Of a stretch of DNA of 64,000 nt, positions 34,701 through 43,500 are shown piece after piece. The first letter of the stretch is position 1; each line of letters starts with the position of its first letter. The notes under the pieces were generated by a model. It saw only the letters and a program-made list of their open reading frames with translations. It had not been told where the DNA came from and did not search any database. Source of the stretch: Branchiostoma floridae (Eukaryota; Chordata; Leptocardii; Amphioxiformes; Branchiostomatidae); contig NC_049983.1 of the NCBI RefSeq assembly GCF_000003815.2, positions 4,040,706-4,104,705 of the forward strand. The letters are read 5' to 3'. The position numbers and the translations under genes were made by a program.

Positions 34701-37700
34701 CAGCATTAAGATACAAATTTTGGTGTCTAAACTGATGGAGAGTAGTCCCCTTATGACAGGGTGAGCAGATTTTACCATTTTCCCCTGTTTGTGCCACTTT
34801 TTGCTAAACAGTATGAAGTCTAACCAAAGCCACAAACCTTACCACATCCCTCCTGACACCTGTGCTCCCTGGGGACCAATCCTTGGAGTAGGGTCTCCGT
34901 GAAGTCTTTGAAACTTGTGACAATGCTTGACAACCCTTCCCGCATCACTTGAAGTGTCTTAACACCTGCTAATTTTGAACTTGAATACCCTGCCGAACAT
35001 GGCAGAGCAGTGACCACCAATCATGTCTTCCCTATCCTTATAATGCATTTAATGGCAAATAGAAGCTGTCAAAAGTCACCTACCTGACGTTTCGTTCTCG
35101 AAAAACTAACATTGAGAGGGTAGCCCGGCTTCTAAAATGTCCATTCTCAACTTTTCGGAACTTTCTGACCACTGGAACACATGTGATTTGCATCCAAACG
35201 CAACTCGGTGACCTTTGACCCCATCTGGCACTACAATGACAGCTACATAACAAACTTCTTTCTAGTGTCCAGGCACCCAAAACAGGCTTGAAAGTCTGGT
35301 TTTTTCGACATAATAAAAAACCTACAACCCTTACCTGTACAATACAGCTCCAAGATGCCAACATTTCCAAAGAAAAACACATCTTCTGATACTTTTAAAA
35401 ATCAATCCTGAGGGGACTCACCGGGGACCTTCTGCGCAGCCGTCAATTAGGGTCATTGCCCTTCTTCCTGGACACGAGTTCTGCCGTGTCCGCGGGAGGA
35501 GTTCAACACCTCTCCGACACCGTGGGGAGGGTGGTACGGGGGGACTGCACGGCGACAGAGAGCAGCTGGATGTGTAGTGGAAGACTGATGTGTTTGGCCT
35601 GTCAGGAGGAACGTCAAAGTAAGTGGAATCCCACAAAGTCTCGTACACACTCTGTAAAAGGAAGTACAATATCTATTAGCAAAGACCTTTAAAAAAAGGC
35701 ATATTATGACATTTTAAGTTTAACTCCCAGACTATTTCCTTACCTCACCAGTGCTAAAGAAAACAGACGCTTGTTTATAATGACATATAGTACCACTAGT
35801 ATTCTGTGTGACTCGACTAAGGATCGAAACCACCCCAGTCCATGGTGACGCGTCCTGTAAGGTCCCATGTCCCTCCTTAGTCAAGGGTAACGTGTCTTGT
35901 AACTCCCCATATGTCCCTTTCCAGTCCAGGGTGAGGGATCCTATAACTCCCAATGTCCCTCCCCAGTCCAGGGTGACGTATCCTGTAACTCCCCATGTCC
36001 CTCCCAAGGTCCATGATGACTTGTCCTGTAACTCCCCATGCCCCTCCCCAGTCCATGGTTACGTGTCCTGTTACTCCCCATGTCCCTCCCCAGTCCAGGG
36101 TGACGTGTCCTGTAACTCACCATGCCCCTCCCAAGTCCATGGTTACGTGTCCTGTTACTCCCCATGTCCCTCCCCAGTCCAGGGTGACGTGTCTTGTAAC
36201 TCCCTATGCCCCTCCCCAGTCCAATGCGACTTGTCCCGTAACTCACCATGCCCCTCCCAAGTCCATGGTTACGTGTCCTGTTACTCACCATGTCCCTCCC
36301 CAGTACAGAGTGACGTGTCCTGTAACTCCCTATGTCCCTCCCCAGTCCAGGGTGACGTGTCCTGTAACTCACCATGCCCCTCCCCAGTCCATGGTTACGT
36401 GTCCTGTTACTCCCCATGTCCCTCCCCAGTACAGAGTGACGTGTCCTGTAACTCCCTATTTCCCTCCCCAGTCCAGGGTGACGTGTCCTGTAACTCCACC
36501 TCCATGTGGGTCAGCTTCCGCCGGGAGGATCTGGCTCGCCACGACGAGTCCAGCATGCACCTGCGCGACCCATCATGCATTGCGGATATCAGCAACACTC
36601 ACGTGACCTTTAGTACTGCCCTTGACGAATGTGGGACCACAGCGGCGGTTAGTTTTAAGAATTTCATTAATGATGTCGCGGTGTAAGCATAAAGTCGGTA
36701 GTCAACATATACAGATAGTGTGGAAAATGTCGGAAAGGACGTAGAAGTACATACCAAGCTATCGACTAGAAAAAGAAAGTGGTGGATTATTTGTCACCTC
36801 GACTAAGGACTGTGTTCTGTCATCTTTTCAGGGAAACAAAGCAATAAGCGATATAAATTCTAATACCACCCCTTCCAAAAACTCACTATTGCCATATTAG
36901 GGAAAAGAGAGCAATAGAACATTTTCATGAGAAAGGAAAGCCATCGTATTCTTTGGCAACCGTAGAATCTGCTACATGTCCAGCATCCGGCGATGATGAA
37001 ATGCGATTATATGATGACTACATTCACAGGAAAACGGCACAACCAACAAGATAGTCTACACCAATGACGTGTTCGCGCACTTGCTGCAAATCACCCCGGA
37101 TGGAGCTGGCGTAATCACCAGGACCACGGAGGACCGTTGGACGTTCAGCTGCCATTACGTCAGAGATGACTCGGTAGCCGTCGGCGCCCTGTTTCCGGTT
37201 CCGGCATCGAGGTAGGTGGTGTCAAGGAAATGACTATGGTGAGCATTTAAAATGGATCCTAATAAAGGGGGCAAACATATTTCTTTTATCGTGTTTTATG
37301 CATTATTATCAAAATACGCTCTCTCGTATGCCATTAGCTAAAGGTGTCCACAGACACGTGAACAACTTTTCTGACGTCATGGCGACATTCCTCTTCATCA
37401 ACGATTTCGACACTTTTTATCTCCAGTGTGGCTAACACCTCGTTTCCTTTTTTCGCCTCCCTCCCCAGTGTGGTGATTCTGCACGGAGACGGCTCCTTCA
37501 CCTTCAGCATGAACCTGTATCGGTCAGACCGCTTCTCTCAGCCGTACGGGCAGGCGGACTTCCCTGTAGAGGTAAGTCATAAACTAACAGGTTCATTATA
37601 CAAATATAGAGACGACGACAATTAATCTAGATATCAGACAGCAGACAGGATCCCTTATCTAATTAATATAATCTTTTATCAGACGTGAATTAGAGTCGAC

Positions 37701-40700
37701 GGATTCGAATGCTTCCACGTGCCCTTCACACGGTGATTTACACATTAAAATCTTCCTGTTTGTTTAATATCAAAAATACTGACCAGTTAAGTAAAAATTT
37801 TCTGATTTATGACATGTTAGTTGTTTTTTCTCGTCCCCAGGTATCTGTGAATGAGGACCTGTACTTCGGCATCTCGGTGGAGGCGGCCGGCTCCGGGCTG
37901 GTCCTGTTTGTGGACAACTGCAGAGCGATGCCGTCCTCCACTCCTGGCGGATCTACAGAGTACTACATCATAAAGGACGGGTAGGAACAAGGCTTCATCA
38001 CCTCTACGTATTATAAGAAAAGAAGACGATATTTAAAAAACTTAACACATGTTATTATCTGATTAAGTTTTCGCATCCACGATAAACTTTTTTATTGATT
38101 GCGTGTAATCTGTCTCCTCCTTCCTCCTGGATATGATAACAAGGGGCATTTTGCATTCTTCCAGCTGCCACCAGGACGACACTCTTCAGGAGTTCACCTC
38201 CGCCTCGGCTACTTCTGCGCAGTACGGTATCTCTGCCTTCAAGTTTACCAACGAATCACTGGTACATCTTTGTTTTTTTCTATGATGTGCTTTAAATTTT
38301 GATACATTCCATATGGTCCATGATATTCGGGATGAATAGAGAGTACAACACGGCAGATTCCATATCACTCGAGGTACCGGTCTGTGCTGCCGCGGGTCTG
38401 AGTCGAATGACAGTGTAGAAATACCATTATCACCGTTATGCGAGTGATGGGAGACATACGTCCCGGCCTGCTCCTGCCAATATAATTTCACAAAAAAAAA
38501 GTAAAAAAAATGTCTGGAGCATAGTGTAATCCAAACGGGAGCACGTTTATCTGGTACAGTCCGTACTTGTACCTGTACTGTGACGTCATGGTGTGTTTGT
38601 CTTCCCCAGCCATACGTGTACTTGCACTGTGACGTCATGGTGTGTCTGGAGAACAATGCCGACTCCAGATGTGACCAGGGCTGCGTCGACACGCGCAGGC
38701 GCAGAAGGGCCACAGACGGCGGTGTGGAGGAACGCGCTACCCTGGTGCAGGGGCCCATCTTAATCCTAGTCCCTGATGACACTCAAGATGGTAAGAACAT
38801 TTAATCTAGTCATATTTCTCTCTTATCTCTCCAATAACCCACATTGCCTGCTGTATGAATCGGTAACGTTTGCATGGTGCAGGGGCCCATCGTTCTGGTT
38901 CCTGATGAAACTCGAGATGGTAAGGTAATCAGCCTTAGTTCTACCTTATATGTCCAATATCCTAAGTACATTGTAATATAACCTGTTGTCCATCAGTAAG
39001 CTTGACTGTTTGGTTCATCAGGAGCCGATCGTCTTGGTTCCTGAGGAGACTTCGGGAGGTAAAGAGTTTAGTTAGTTGCAGCTCCCTTAGCAGACTTGAC
39101 CGGACCATTTGATTACAAACTAACTAGAAGTGCAGCTTTTTGATATTTCCCGGGTTCTGCTAGCATGTCGAGGCACAGGAAGCAAAAAAGTACATTATGG
39201 CCGGGTAACTGTCTGAAAACTGCAAGTAGTTAAAAACAAAAGTCCAACGCTGGTTATAATATTTTCTGAAACTATTCCAGTTGTATCTCTACAGGTTCTT
39301 GGTCTACAATCCCGTTTTAGTTCCTGTGGTAACTACATATAATGAGGAGATCTGAAGTTTCAAGGCTCTCTGAGTCTAACTGTAAAACTGAACAGTAATG
39401 GAGTTGATTTATTTCTATACAATTCTGTTCCACTGCAGCCTGTGCTGAAAGTTGCCACCTGCATGCCTCCTGCAGCCCCTCAACAGGGAGATGTGTGTGC
39501 GAACCTGGGTGGGTTGGAGATGGGGTCCACTGCCAGGGTGAGTACGGAGATGTGTGTGCGAACCTGGGTGGGTTGGAGATGGGGTCCACTGCCAGGGTGA
39601 GTACGGAGATGTGTGTGCGAACCTGGGTGGGTAGAAGATGGGGTCCACTTCCAGGGTGAGGACGGAGATGTGTGTGCGAACCTGGGTGGGTTGGAGACGG
39701 TGTCCTCTGCCAGGGTGAATATACCGAGATGTGTGTGCGAACCTGCGTGGGTTGCAGACGGGGTCCACTGCCAGGTAAGTACTGAAATAAGTCGTTTAGA
39801 AGATGAAAATAGAATTTTGGGCTTAGTCGACGACTGCTTGTGTAGTACTTAACACTGAAAGTTATTGTGTACTGTTTAAAAACCGAAATTCCGTCGATGC
39901 AGATTTTGACGAGTGCACGATCGTGTCCTGCGGGGTCCATCAGCGCTGCGTCAACAAGCCCGGAAGTCACGTGTGCGAGTGCATGCCGGGATACATGGAG
40001 GTGGATGGAAGCTGCCAGGGTAAGACCTTGGGGATCCTCTTTAATTTCTGCTAGGAATGTATCAGACGACCAAAAATAGTACATTGCTACTCTCATCTTC
40101 GTCAGTATTCAAGGGCAAGTGCCTTTCACTGTATGCTTACTATTTACCCATGATTACGAGAACGTCATCTTTCTGGATCCAGCCGTTTTGCTGTTTTGCA
40201 GCTTAAGTCTGTAATTTCCGTTAGTAACACGCTAACCGGCCTAGCACATAGTCACCTATAGCTCTGGCCAATTTAGTTCAGATCCTATAAGTAATCTCTT
40301 TGCCTTGCACTGAGCAACCTCGGAAGAAAAGGGGTTATGTTTGTCCTAATTCAACAAATTTCCATATATCTTGTGACAGGATTCGTTGCAGAGGACGGTA
40401 AACATTGAATCAATCGTCAAGAAATAAAAGACAAAAGATTTTACGTCCTTAATCAAAGTCATGCCAACGTTATTTTCAGTCGCGCATGCGTACCGGTCCA
40501 CCAGCCGCATTTTGGCCAGAAGCTTCACCCCGGCGCTGGAGGATCATGGGAGTCAGGAGTACAGGGATCTGGTGTCAGAGGTCACCAGCACGGTAATACG
40601 TCATAATTGTGTCCTCACTTACACGAGGGGAGGGGCATCAGAGAGAGTTCACGGAACACGGAGGAGAAAGAGAAATTAGATTTAGTCATACACAAGACCC

Positions 40701-42964
40701 AGTGAGATGGACCAAGCTGAACAGAGACTCCCCAAATTCGATAGCTTTTAACAACAAAGAAGAACAGTTAGGTACACACGGACTAGCCCTAGAAACATGT
40801 CGATATCTAGGGCAAGATGGCGGTTGCATGGTTCTGCCGAAAATCCGGTTATGGAGCACCCTGGATCTAAATTTACTTAAGGAGCACAGTGTGTGCTGAG
40901 GGGACAGTGCGCTTCCTTTAAGTAAAGGACGTTCAGAAGAACTAACACCAGGTCCTGTAACCATTACCTGCCTCTTGCACGGTTTGTGGTTATTTTGGGT
41001 TCCCTCAAGGGAGTTACAAATAATAGGAACTAGTTTAAATATATGAAAAGACGCATGTACGATAAGGAACCTTGTACTGGCTGACGCACGATGTCGGTTT
41101 CGTCCCTTCAGCTGGAGTCCCTGTACCGCCGAACTAGTCTGGCCGGAGACTTACTCAGCGTCATCATCATCGCCTTCCGGCCCGGCAGCGTCCTCGTGGA
41201 TCACGTGATCAACATCCGGGCCTCCGCGGACTTCTCTCCTGCCATGACTTCAGATGAGTTCAAGGTCGTTGTGGAGAAAGCCAACGGGACGGCGCTGGAC
41301 ATAGACATCGGGAGTGGCGTCGCCATCATGGGTAAGTAGCTATTTATTCGCAGCAGCATTTCGCTGTCAATTGCAAAGCTTTTTTTATCTTTGAATTATT
41401 TACCGAAAGTATAGAAGAAGTTATGGTCTAATTTAACTGCTCTTTGTCCGTTTATCGATTCCATCAATTACAATTATGTTGCCTTTATAAAAAATTGATT
41501 TCCAAGAGGGCGCAGCTCTTACTTTGATTGATTTTCAAAATACAAACACAAAACAACTTTTGCCACGTCAAGAATAGCTCAAATGTCGGCTGTCTTCGCT
41601 TCGCTTCGCTGTCTACTGTACTTTACCTGTAACATGTATCACCCCTTCCCAGACTATGACGAGTGCTCGGAGCCGGAGAAGACCGACTGCTCCCCGCACG
41701 CCGCCTGTTGTCTCCAATATGTGCTGCTATCCAAGACGTAGACGTGCTTCGAAGCACATCCTGGATATGCAGAACACGCACCTAACCTGTAACATGTTTT
41801 ATCCCACCCCAGACTATGACGAGTGCTCGGACCCGGAGAAGACTGACTGCTCCCCGCACGCCGCCTGTCTCAACACCGTCGGCTCCTTCTCCTGCAGTTG
41901 CATCATGGGATACCAGGACAAGTCCCCGGATGTAGCCTCACGCCCCGGGAGGGTCTGTGAACCAGAAGCCGGTAGGAGAGCTATTGTCGTATTCTTATTA
42001 TCTCTACAATGTTTAATGTACATAAGAAATAAAGTCAGCCCTAACAAAATACAGTAATGTAGAGAGATTTACTGTTTGATACAGACATAGAAAGTTGTCA
42101 ATAGATTATGAGCTAAAAATCTTTCCTGCACTCAAACTTTTCTTTTCTTCACATCTGAAACGTCCCTTCAAGAACCCTCATAGGTCAATGTAAGTCATTT
42201 AAACCAAAGCTCCATTTGAGAGATCAAAAATTTGTGTGAGTCCAGTTTTTGTGTTAGTTTTTACAATTCAACTAGTTCAAGAATAATACATACTTACATA
42301 TAGCATACCTATGTTTAATACTTAAACCTATATTTGTCCGATAAGAGAGCGTGAACGGACACCAATCACAAGCTGCTTGTTTCCGCGCCGCAGGTGTCTC
42401 GGACAGCTGGGTCCCGGCAGCAACAGGTGCAGCAGCTGCAGCAGCTGTCGTCATCATCGCCATAGCAACCATCACGTACCTGCGCCGTGCCAACCGCAAG
42501 AGAGGGCTCAAGAATGTGGAAGGTCAGGGTTGACATTTTCTTGGGCTCCTGTACTTAAGAGAAGACTTAGGCCTGCACTCCAAACAGACGTTACGCTCGG
42601 GCTTTTTTTTCCAGATAAACAGAATACGAGACTCAATGGAAAACCTGGCAAAAACACCTAAAAAGATTTCTCAAACAAGCCAGAGTCTAATCTTAGCCTG
42701 AACTTCAAATTAAGTCTTCCTGACTTTACATTTAAACAGCGGTATTAATGTGAACAACAATTACATCTACCTCCTGGAATGCTATTTATTTTTTTAAATT
42801 TATTTATTTTAAAACGTTCTTGTTTACTGATCAGCTGGTGTTTGATAAGGCTTTCGTATTTTTCCGTTTCAGGGCGCAACAATCTTGCTTTCGTGAACAC
42901 CACGAGCAAACCGGTGGAGACTGTCAACAGCTCCCCCTACCGGGACTGTGACAGCGGCTTCTAA
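28784..42964 (+). CDS. Gene C: type I membrane mosaic receptor (CCP-like x2, SRCR-like, ZP, EGF, cbEGF, SEA, cbEGF, TM); exon 5 broken by an insertion
   Basis: Eighteen plus-strand exons: 28784-28850, 29254-29310, 29681-29932, 31147-31371, 32490-35618 (carrying a 2.67-kb insertion), 36472-36647, 37030-37211, 37469-37571, 37841-37980, 38165-38261, 38610-38790, 39439-39537, 39903-40019, 40480-40592, 41112-41331, 41813-41971, 42394-42522 and 42873-42964. All borders are GT-AG and all phases join. Without the insertion the sum is 2,865 bases, 954 residues. Exon 1 is a signal peptide (MVGSSARLVLLVVLVGIALP) and exon 2 a Thr/Pro-rich linker. The likely product is a cell-surface adhesion or recognition protein that can polymerise through ZP and be cleaved at a furin site and in SEA. 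I know no named orthologue. On the assembled haplotype the insertion puts a TGA in exon 5, so this copy may be null unless it is removed or skipped. Confidence 0.87.
29481..29594 (-). mobile_element. End fragment of the TTAACCCTATTCAGA family, reverse orientation
   Basis: Contains ACCAAACTTGGTGACTTTTC, GTTGGCAA and CCCCGTCTGGATAGGGTTAA, matching the right end of the 17190 element. It lies in an intron of gene C, upstream of the first CCP exon. Confidence 0.55.
29681..31371 (+). CDS. Gene C exons 3-4: two CCP/sushi-like modules
   Basis: Exons 29681-29932 and 31147-31371, each phase 1-1, encode sister modules: PCGAFPWQPTDATVDCDYDY..CSVTCSNN..YYYCHPD..EPTC and PCGDFPWDTADVTVDCNYDY..CRVSCLNA..YRCSVNN..EPVC. 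The closing pattern C..[NS]..W.G.EP.C is the CCP (sushi) signature, though the CDYDY block after the second Cys is not typical. The modules are about 80 and 74 residues, within the family range or slightly longer. They look like products of a local exon duplication and probably bind protein or glycan ligands. Confidence 0.8.
31448..31945. mobile_element. ~495-bp inverted-repeat element in gene C intron 4
   Basis: The left arm TGACTGTCATTCAACAACAA..TTGCTCACT..TCAGGAGTG..TCAATTACTCTGAG (31448-31520) returns in reverse complement at ~31843-31945, ending TGTTGAATGACAGTG. The core includes a G-homopolymer and no reading frame. It is probably a MITE, because the arms are imperfect. Confidence 0.65.
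32490..35618 (+). CDS. Gene C exon 5: SRCR-like domain split by an insertion
   Basis: The left part (32490-32794) reads RVRLVGGDFYGCVELYDN, QQWGPVVG..WD and WADLACRDVGFTG, the start of a divergent SRCR domain (RLV.G, C.GRVEV, WG.V, WD...A, CR.LGF). The TGA at 32795 ends the frame 101 codons in. The right part (35468-35618) resumes in the same phase with LDTSSAVSAGG and CTATESSWMCSGRLMCLAC, which supplies the closing Cys residues of SRCR, and ends at a perfect donor GTAAGT. Joining the parts across the CTTC duplication restores 152 codons in frame. The domain would be disrupted on this haplotype. Confidence 0.8.
32795..35463. mobile_element. 2.67-kb insertion in exon 5 with terminal direct repeats (order A-B-B-A)
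   Basis: Terminal units A (32796-33254 and 35005-35463, 459 bp) look identical base for base. Between them lie two tandem copies of unit B (33258-34131 and 34132-35004, 874/873 bp) that differ only by one C in a homopolymer. The left flank ends CTTC (32791-32794) and the right flank starts CTTC (35464-35467), an apparent 4-bp target duplication in coding sequence. No gag, pol, transposase or reverse-transcriptase frame is present. A GGGGCCCGAAC word right after the left A resembles a tRNA primer site. I infer a young non-autonomous LTR-like (TRIM) element. The repeated B could instead be a wrong contig join inside an A-B-A element. Confidence 0.75.
35835..36500 (+). repeat. 42-bp minisatellite made of the ZP exon 3' splice-site region (16 units)
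   Basis: Sixteen units with a 42-bp period, each reading roughly CCTCCCCAG, then TCCAGGGTGACGTGTCCTGT, then AACTCCCCATGT. The last unit is the real start of the first ZP exon (acceptor ending 36471). Twelve units keep a CAG acceptor with its pyrimidine tract, one has TAG and three have AAG. From about the fifth unit to the exon the ZP frame stays open, so each upstream acceptor would add 14 residues per unit (e.g. DVSCNSPCPSPVQG). Long open frames on the opposite strand here are shadows. Confidence 0.9.
36472..38790 (+). CDS. Gene C exons 6-11: ZP domain followed by a furin site
   Basis: Six exons encode a full ZP module. ZP-N is VSCNSTSMWVSFRRED, LRDPSC, DECGTTAA, then IVYTNDVF and FSCHY. 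ZP-C is ILHGDGSFTFSMNLYRSD, LYFGISVEAAG, NCRAMPSS, GCHQDD, FKFTN and VYLHCDVMVCLEN with three further Cys. About ten conserved Cys are present, as expected. Immediately after comes TRRRRRATD, a consensus furin site like the cleavage site that follows ZP domains in egg-coat and uromodulin-type proteins. ZP domains drive polymerisation into filaments. Here, unusually, EGF and SEA modules lie between ZP and the membrane. Confidence 0.9.
38874..39061 (+). pseudogene. Two decayed copies of the exon 11 end with its donor
   Basis: Exon 11 ends GPILILVPDDTQD before GTAAG. Downstream, GPIVLVPDETRD before GTAAGG (about 38881-38918) and EPIVLVPEETSG before GTAAAG (39022-39058) repeat the same end with acceptor-like CAG in front. 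Their frame (phase 0 to 1) does not fit the phase-1 exon before them, so they cannot be added without a stop. I treat them as duplicated exon edges. A third, weaker echo follows near 39297. Confidence 0.65.
39439..41971 (+). CDS. Gene C exons 12-16: EGF, cbEGF, SEA, cbEGF
   Basis: Exon 12 (39439-39537) is an EGF-like module, CAESCHLHASCSPSTGRC to WVGDGVHC. Exon 13 (39903-40019) is a calcium-binding EGF starting DFDEC. Exons 14-15 (40480-40592, 41112-41331) encode a SEA domain with FTPALEDHGSQEYRDL, FRPGSVLVDHVI and a following helix. GSVLV matches the SEA self-cleavage motif G/SVVV closely. Exon 16 (41813-41971) is a second cbEGF starting DYDEC with a nine-residue-longer loop before its last Cys. 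All but the SEA joint are phase 1, the usual shuffling phase. SEA domains near the membrane allow shedding or mechanical release of the ectodomain. Confidence 0.88.
39480..39777 (+). repeat. 59-bp minisatellite made of the EGF exon 5' splice-site region (5 units)
   Basis: Units of 59 bp (last spacing 61) begin at GAGATG 39488, 39547, 39606, 39665 and 39726. Each holds the last part of the EGF exon and its donor (CTGCCAGG then GTGAGTAC; the last unit has GTAAGTAC). Only the first donor keeps phase 1 with exon 13. Reading on into the array meets a stop in the third unit. Arrays of HTHLR- or PGSGPHLQ-like residues on the opposite strand are shadows. Confidence 0.9.
41643..41712 (+). pseudogene. 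Truncated duplicate of the cbEGF exon 16 start
   Basis: CCCTTCCCAG then ACTATGACGAGTGCTCGGAG.. copies the acceptor and first half of exon 16 (41813), 160 bp upstream, and ends abruptly at GCCGCCTG before unrelated sequence. There is no donor and the EGF is incomplete, so it is a duplicated exon edge that could act as a decoy acceptor. Confidence 0.7.
42394..42964 (+). CDS. Gene C exons 17-18: transmembrane segment and short cytoplasmic tail
   Basis: Exon 17 (42394-42522) encodes an Ala/Val/Ile-rich membrane span (AAAAAAVVIIAIATITYL) followed by a basic stop-transfer stretch, RRANRKRG. Exon 18 (42873-42964) ends the protein with NNLAFVNTTSK, ETVNSSPYRD and CDSGF before TAA at 42962. The tail of about 45 residues has one tyrosine and no recognised catalytic or ITAM motif. 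A polyadenylation signal follows at 43316. Confidence 0.88.
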
Positions 42965-43315
42965 ACCCCGAGTCAACATTTTTATCATTTTTGCCGGAAC
43001 CATGTCTTTGCGATTGCTTGTTTGCTTGCATGCGTGTATTTTTGTTCATGGATAAAGTAGTATATCAAGATATGGTTGTTTTGAAATCCGATTTTGCTTG
43101 TAGATAAGTCATGGCTGTCCCTAATGTTGGACATTATATTTGGAGCCCACTTTAGTTTGTTTATTTTCTAAGATGTAGACGAGATGTTGAAGTTCTTTTT
43201 GAAGCTCAATAATTCCATCTAAATGGACAATGTTTCGATTTTGCATTGGTCATGATGATCTGTAACTTCCAACATGATAGAAATCATACGCATGCAAATT
43301 ATTCTTGCTCAAAGG

Positions 43316-43321
43316 AATAAA
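43316..43321 (+). terminator. Candidate polyadenylation signal of gene C (AATAAA)
   Basis: A perfect AATAAA about 350 bp after the gene C stop codon. No nearer perfect hexamer was seen, but transcript ends cannot be read from sequence. Confidence 0.5.
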
Positions 43322-43404
43322 TGCACTGTTCATGTCACGTCATTTTATTGCACCCATGGATCCGTTACTCTTGCAGTGTATCAAATGTGCTATATAGCTT
43401 GTGG

Positions 43405-43500
43405 TGCCCCCGTCACTTCACATCATCATCATCATCAGGGCTGGTTGCCCGGACCAGGTCGACTCTCTCCTTCCAAACGTCTCTGTCCCCCATAACGTTC
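43405..43500 (-). pseudogene. Possible C-terminal relic of a LINE ORF2
   Basis: The minus strand reads VMGDRDVWKERVDLVRATSP, then a run of Asp and a stop, resembling the 'DR..W.......' tail that closes many LINE ORF2 proteins. Nothing upstream can be recognised, so it would be a strongly 5'-truncated copy. Weak call. Confidence 0.3.

Noticed and set aside
35808-36686. A 292-codon plus-strand frame and a 158-codon minus-strand frame of Pro/Cys- or Gly/Arg-rich repeats
   Set aside because: They are the coding face and the shadow of the 42-bp splice-site minisatellite. Only the last part (36472-36647) is supported as an exon.
39317-40096. A 259-codon minus-strand frame with HTHLR and PGSGPHLQ repeats
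   Set aside because: It is the antisense shadow of the 59-bp EGF-donor repeat in gene C. No domain and no start context.
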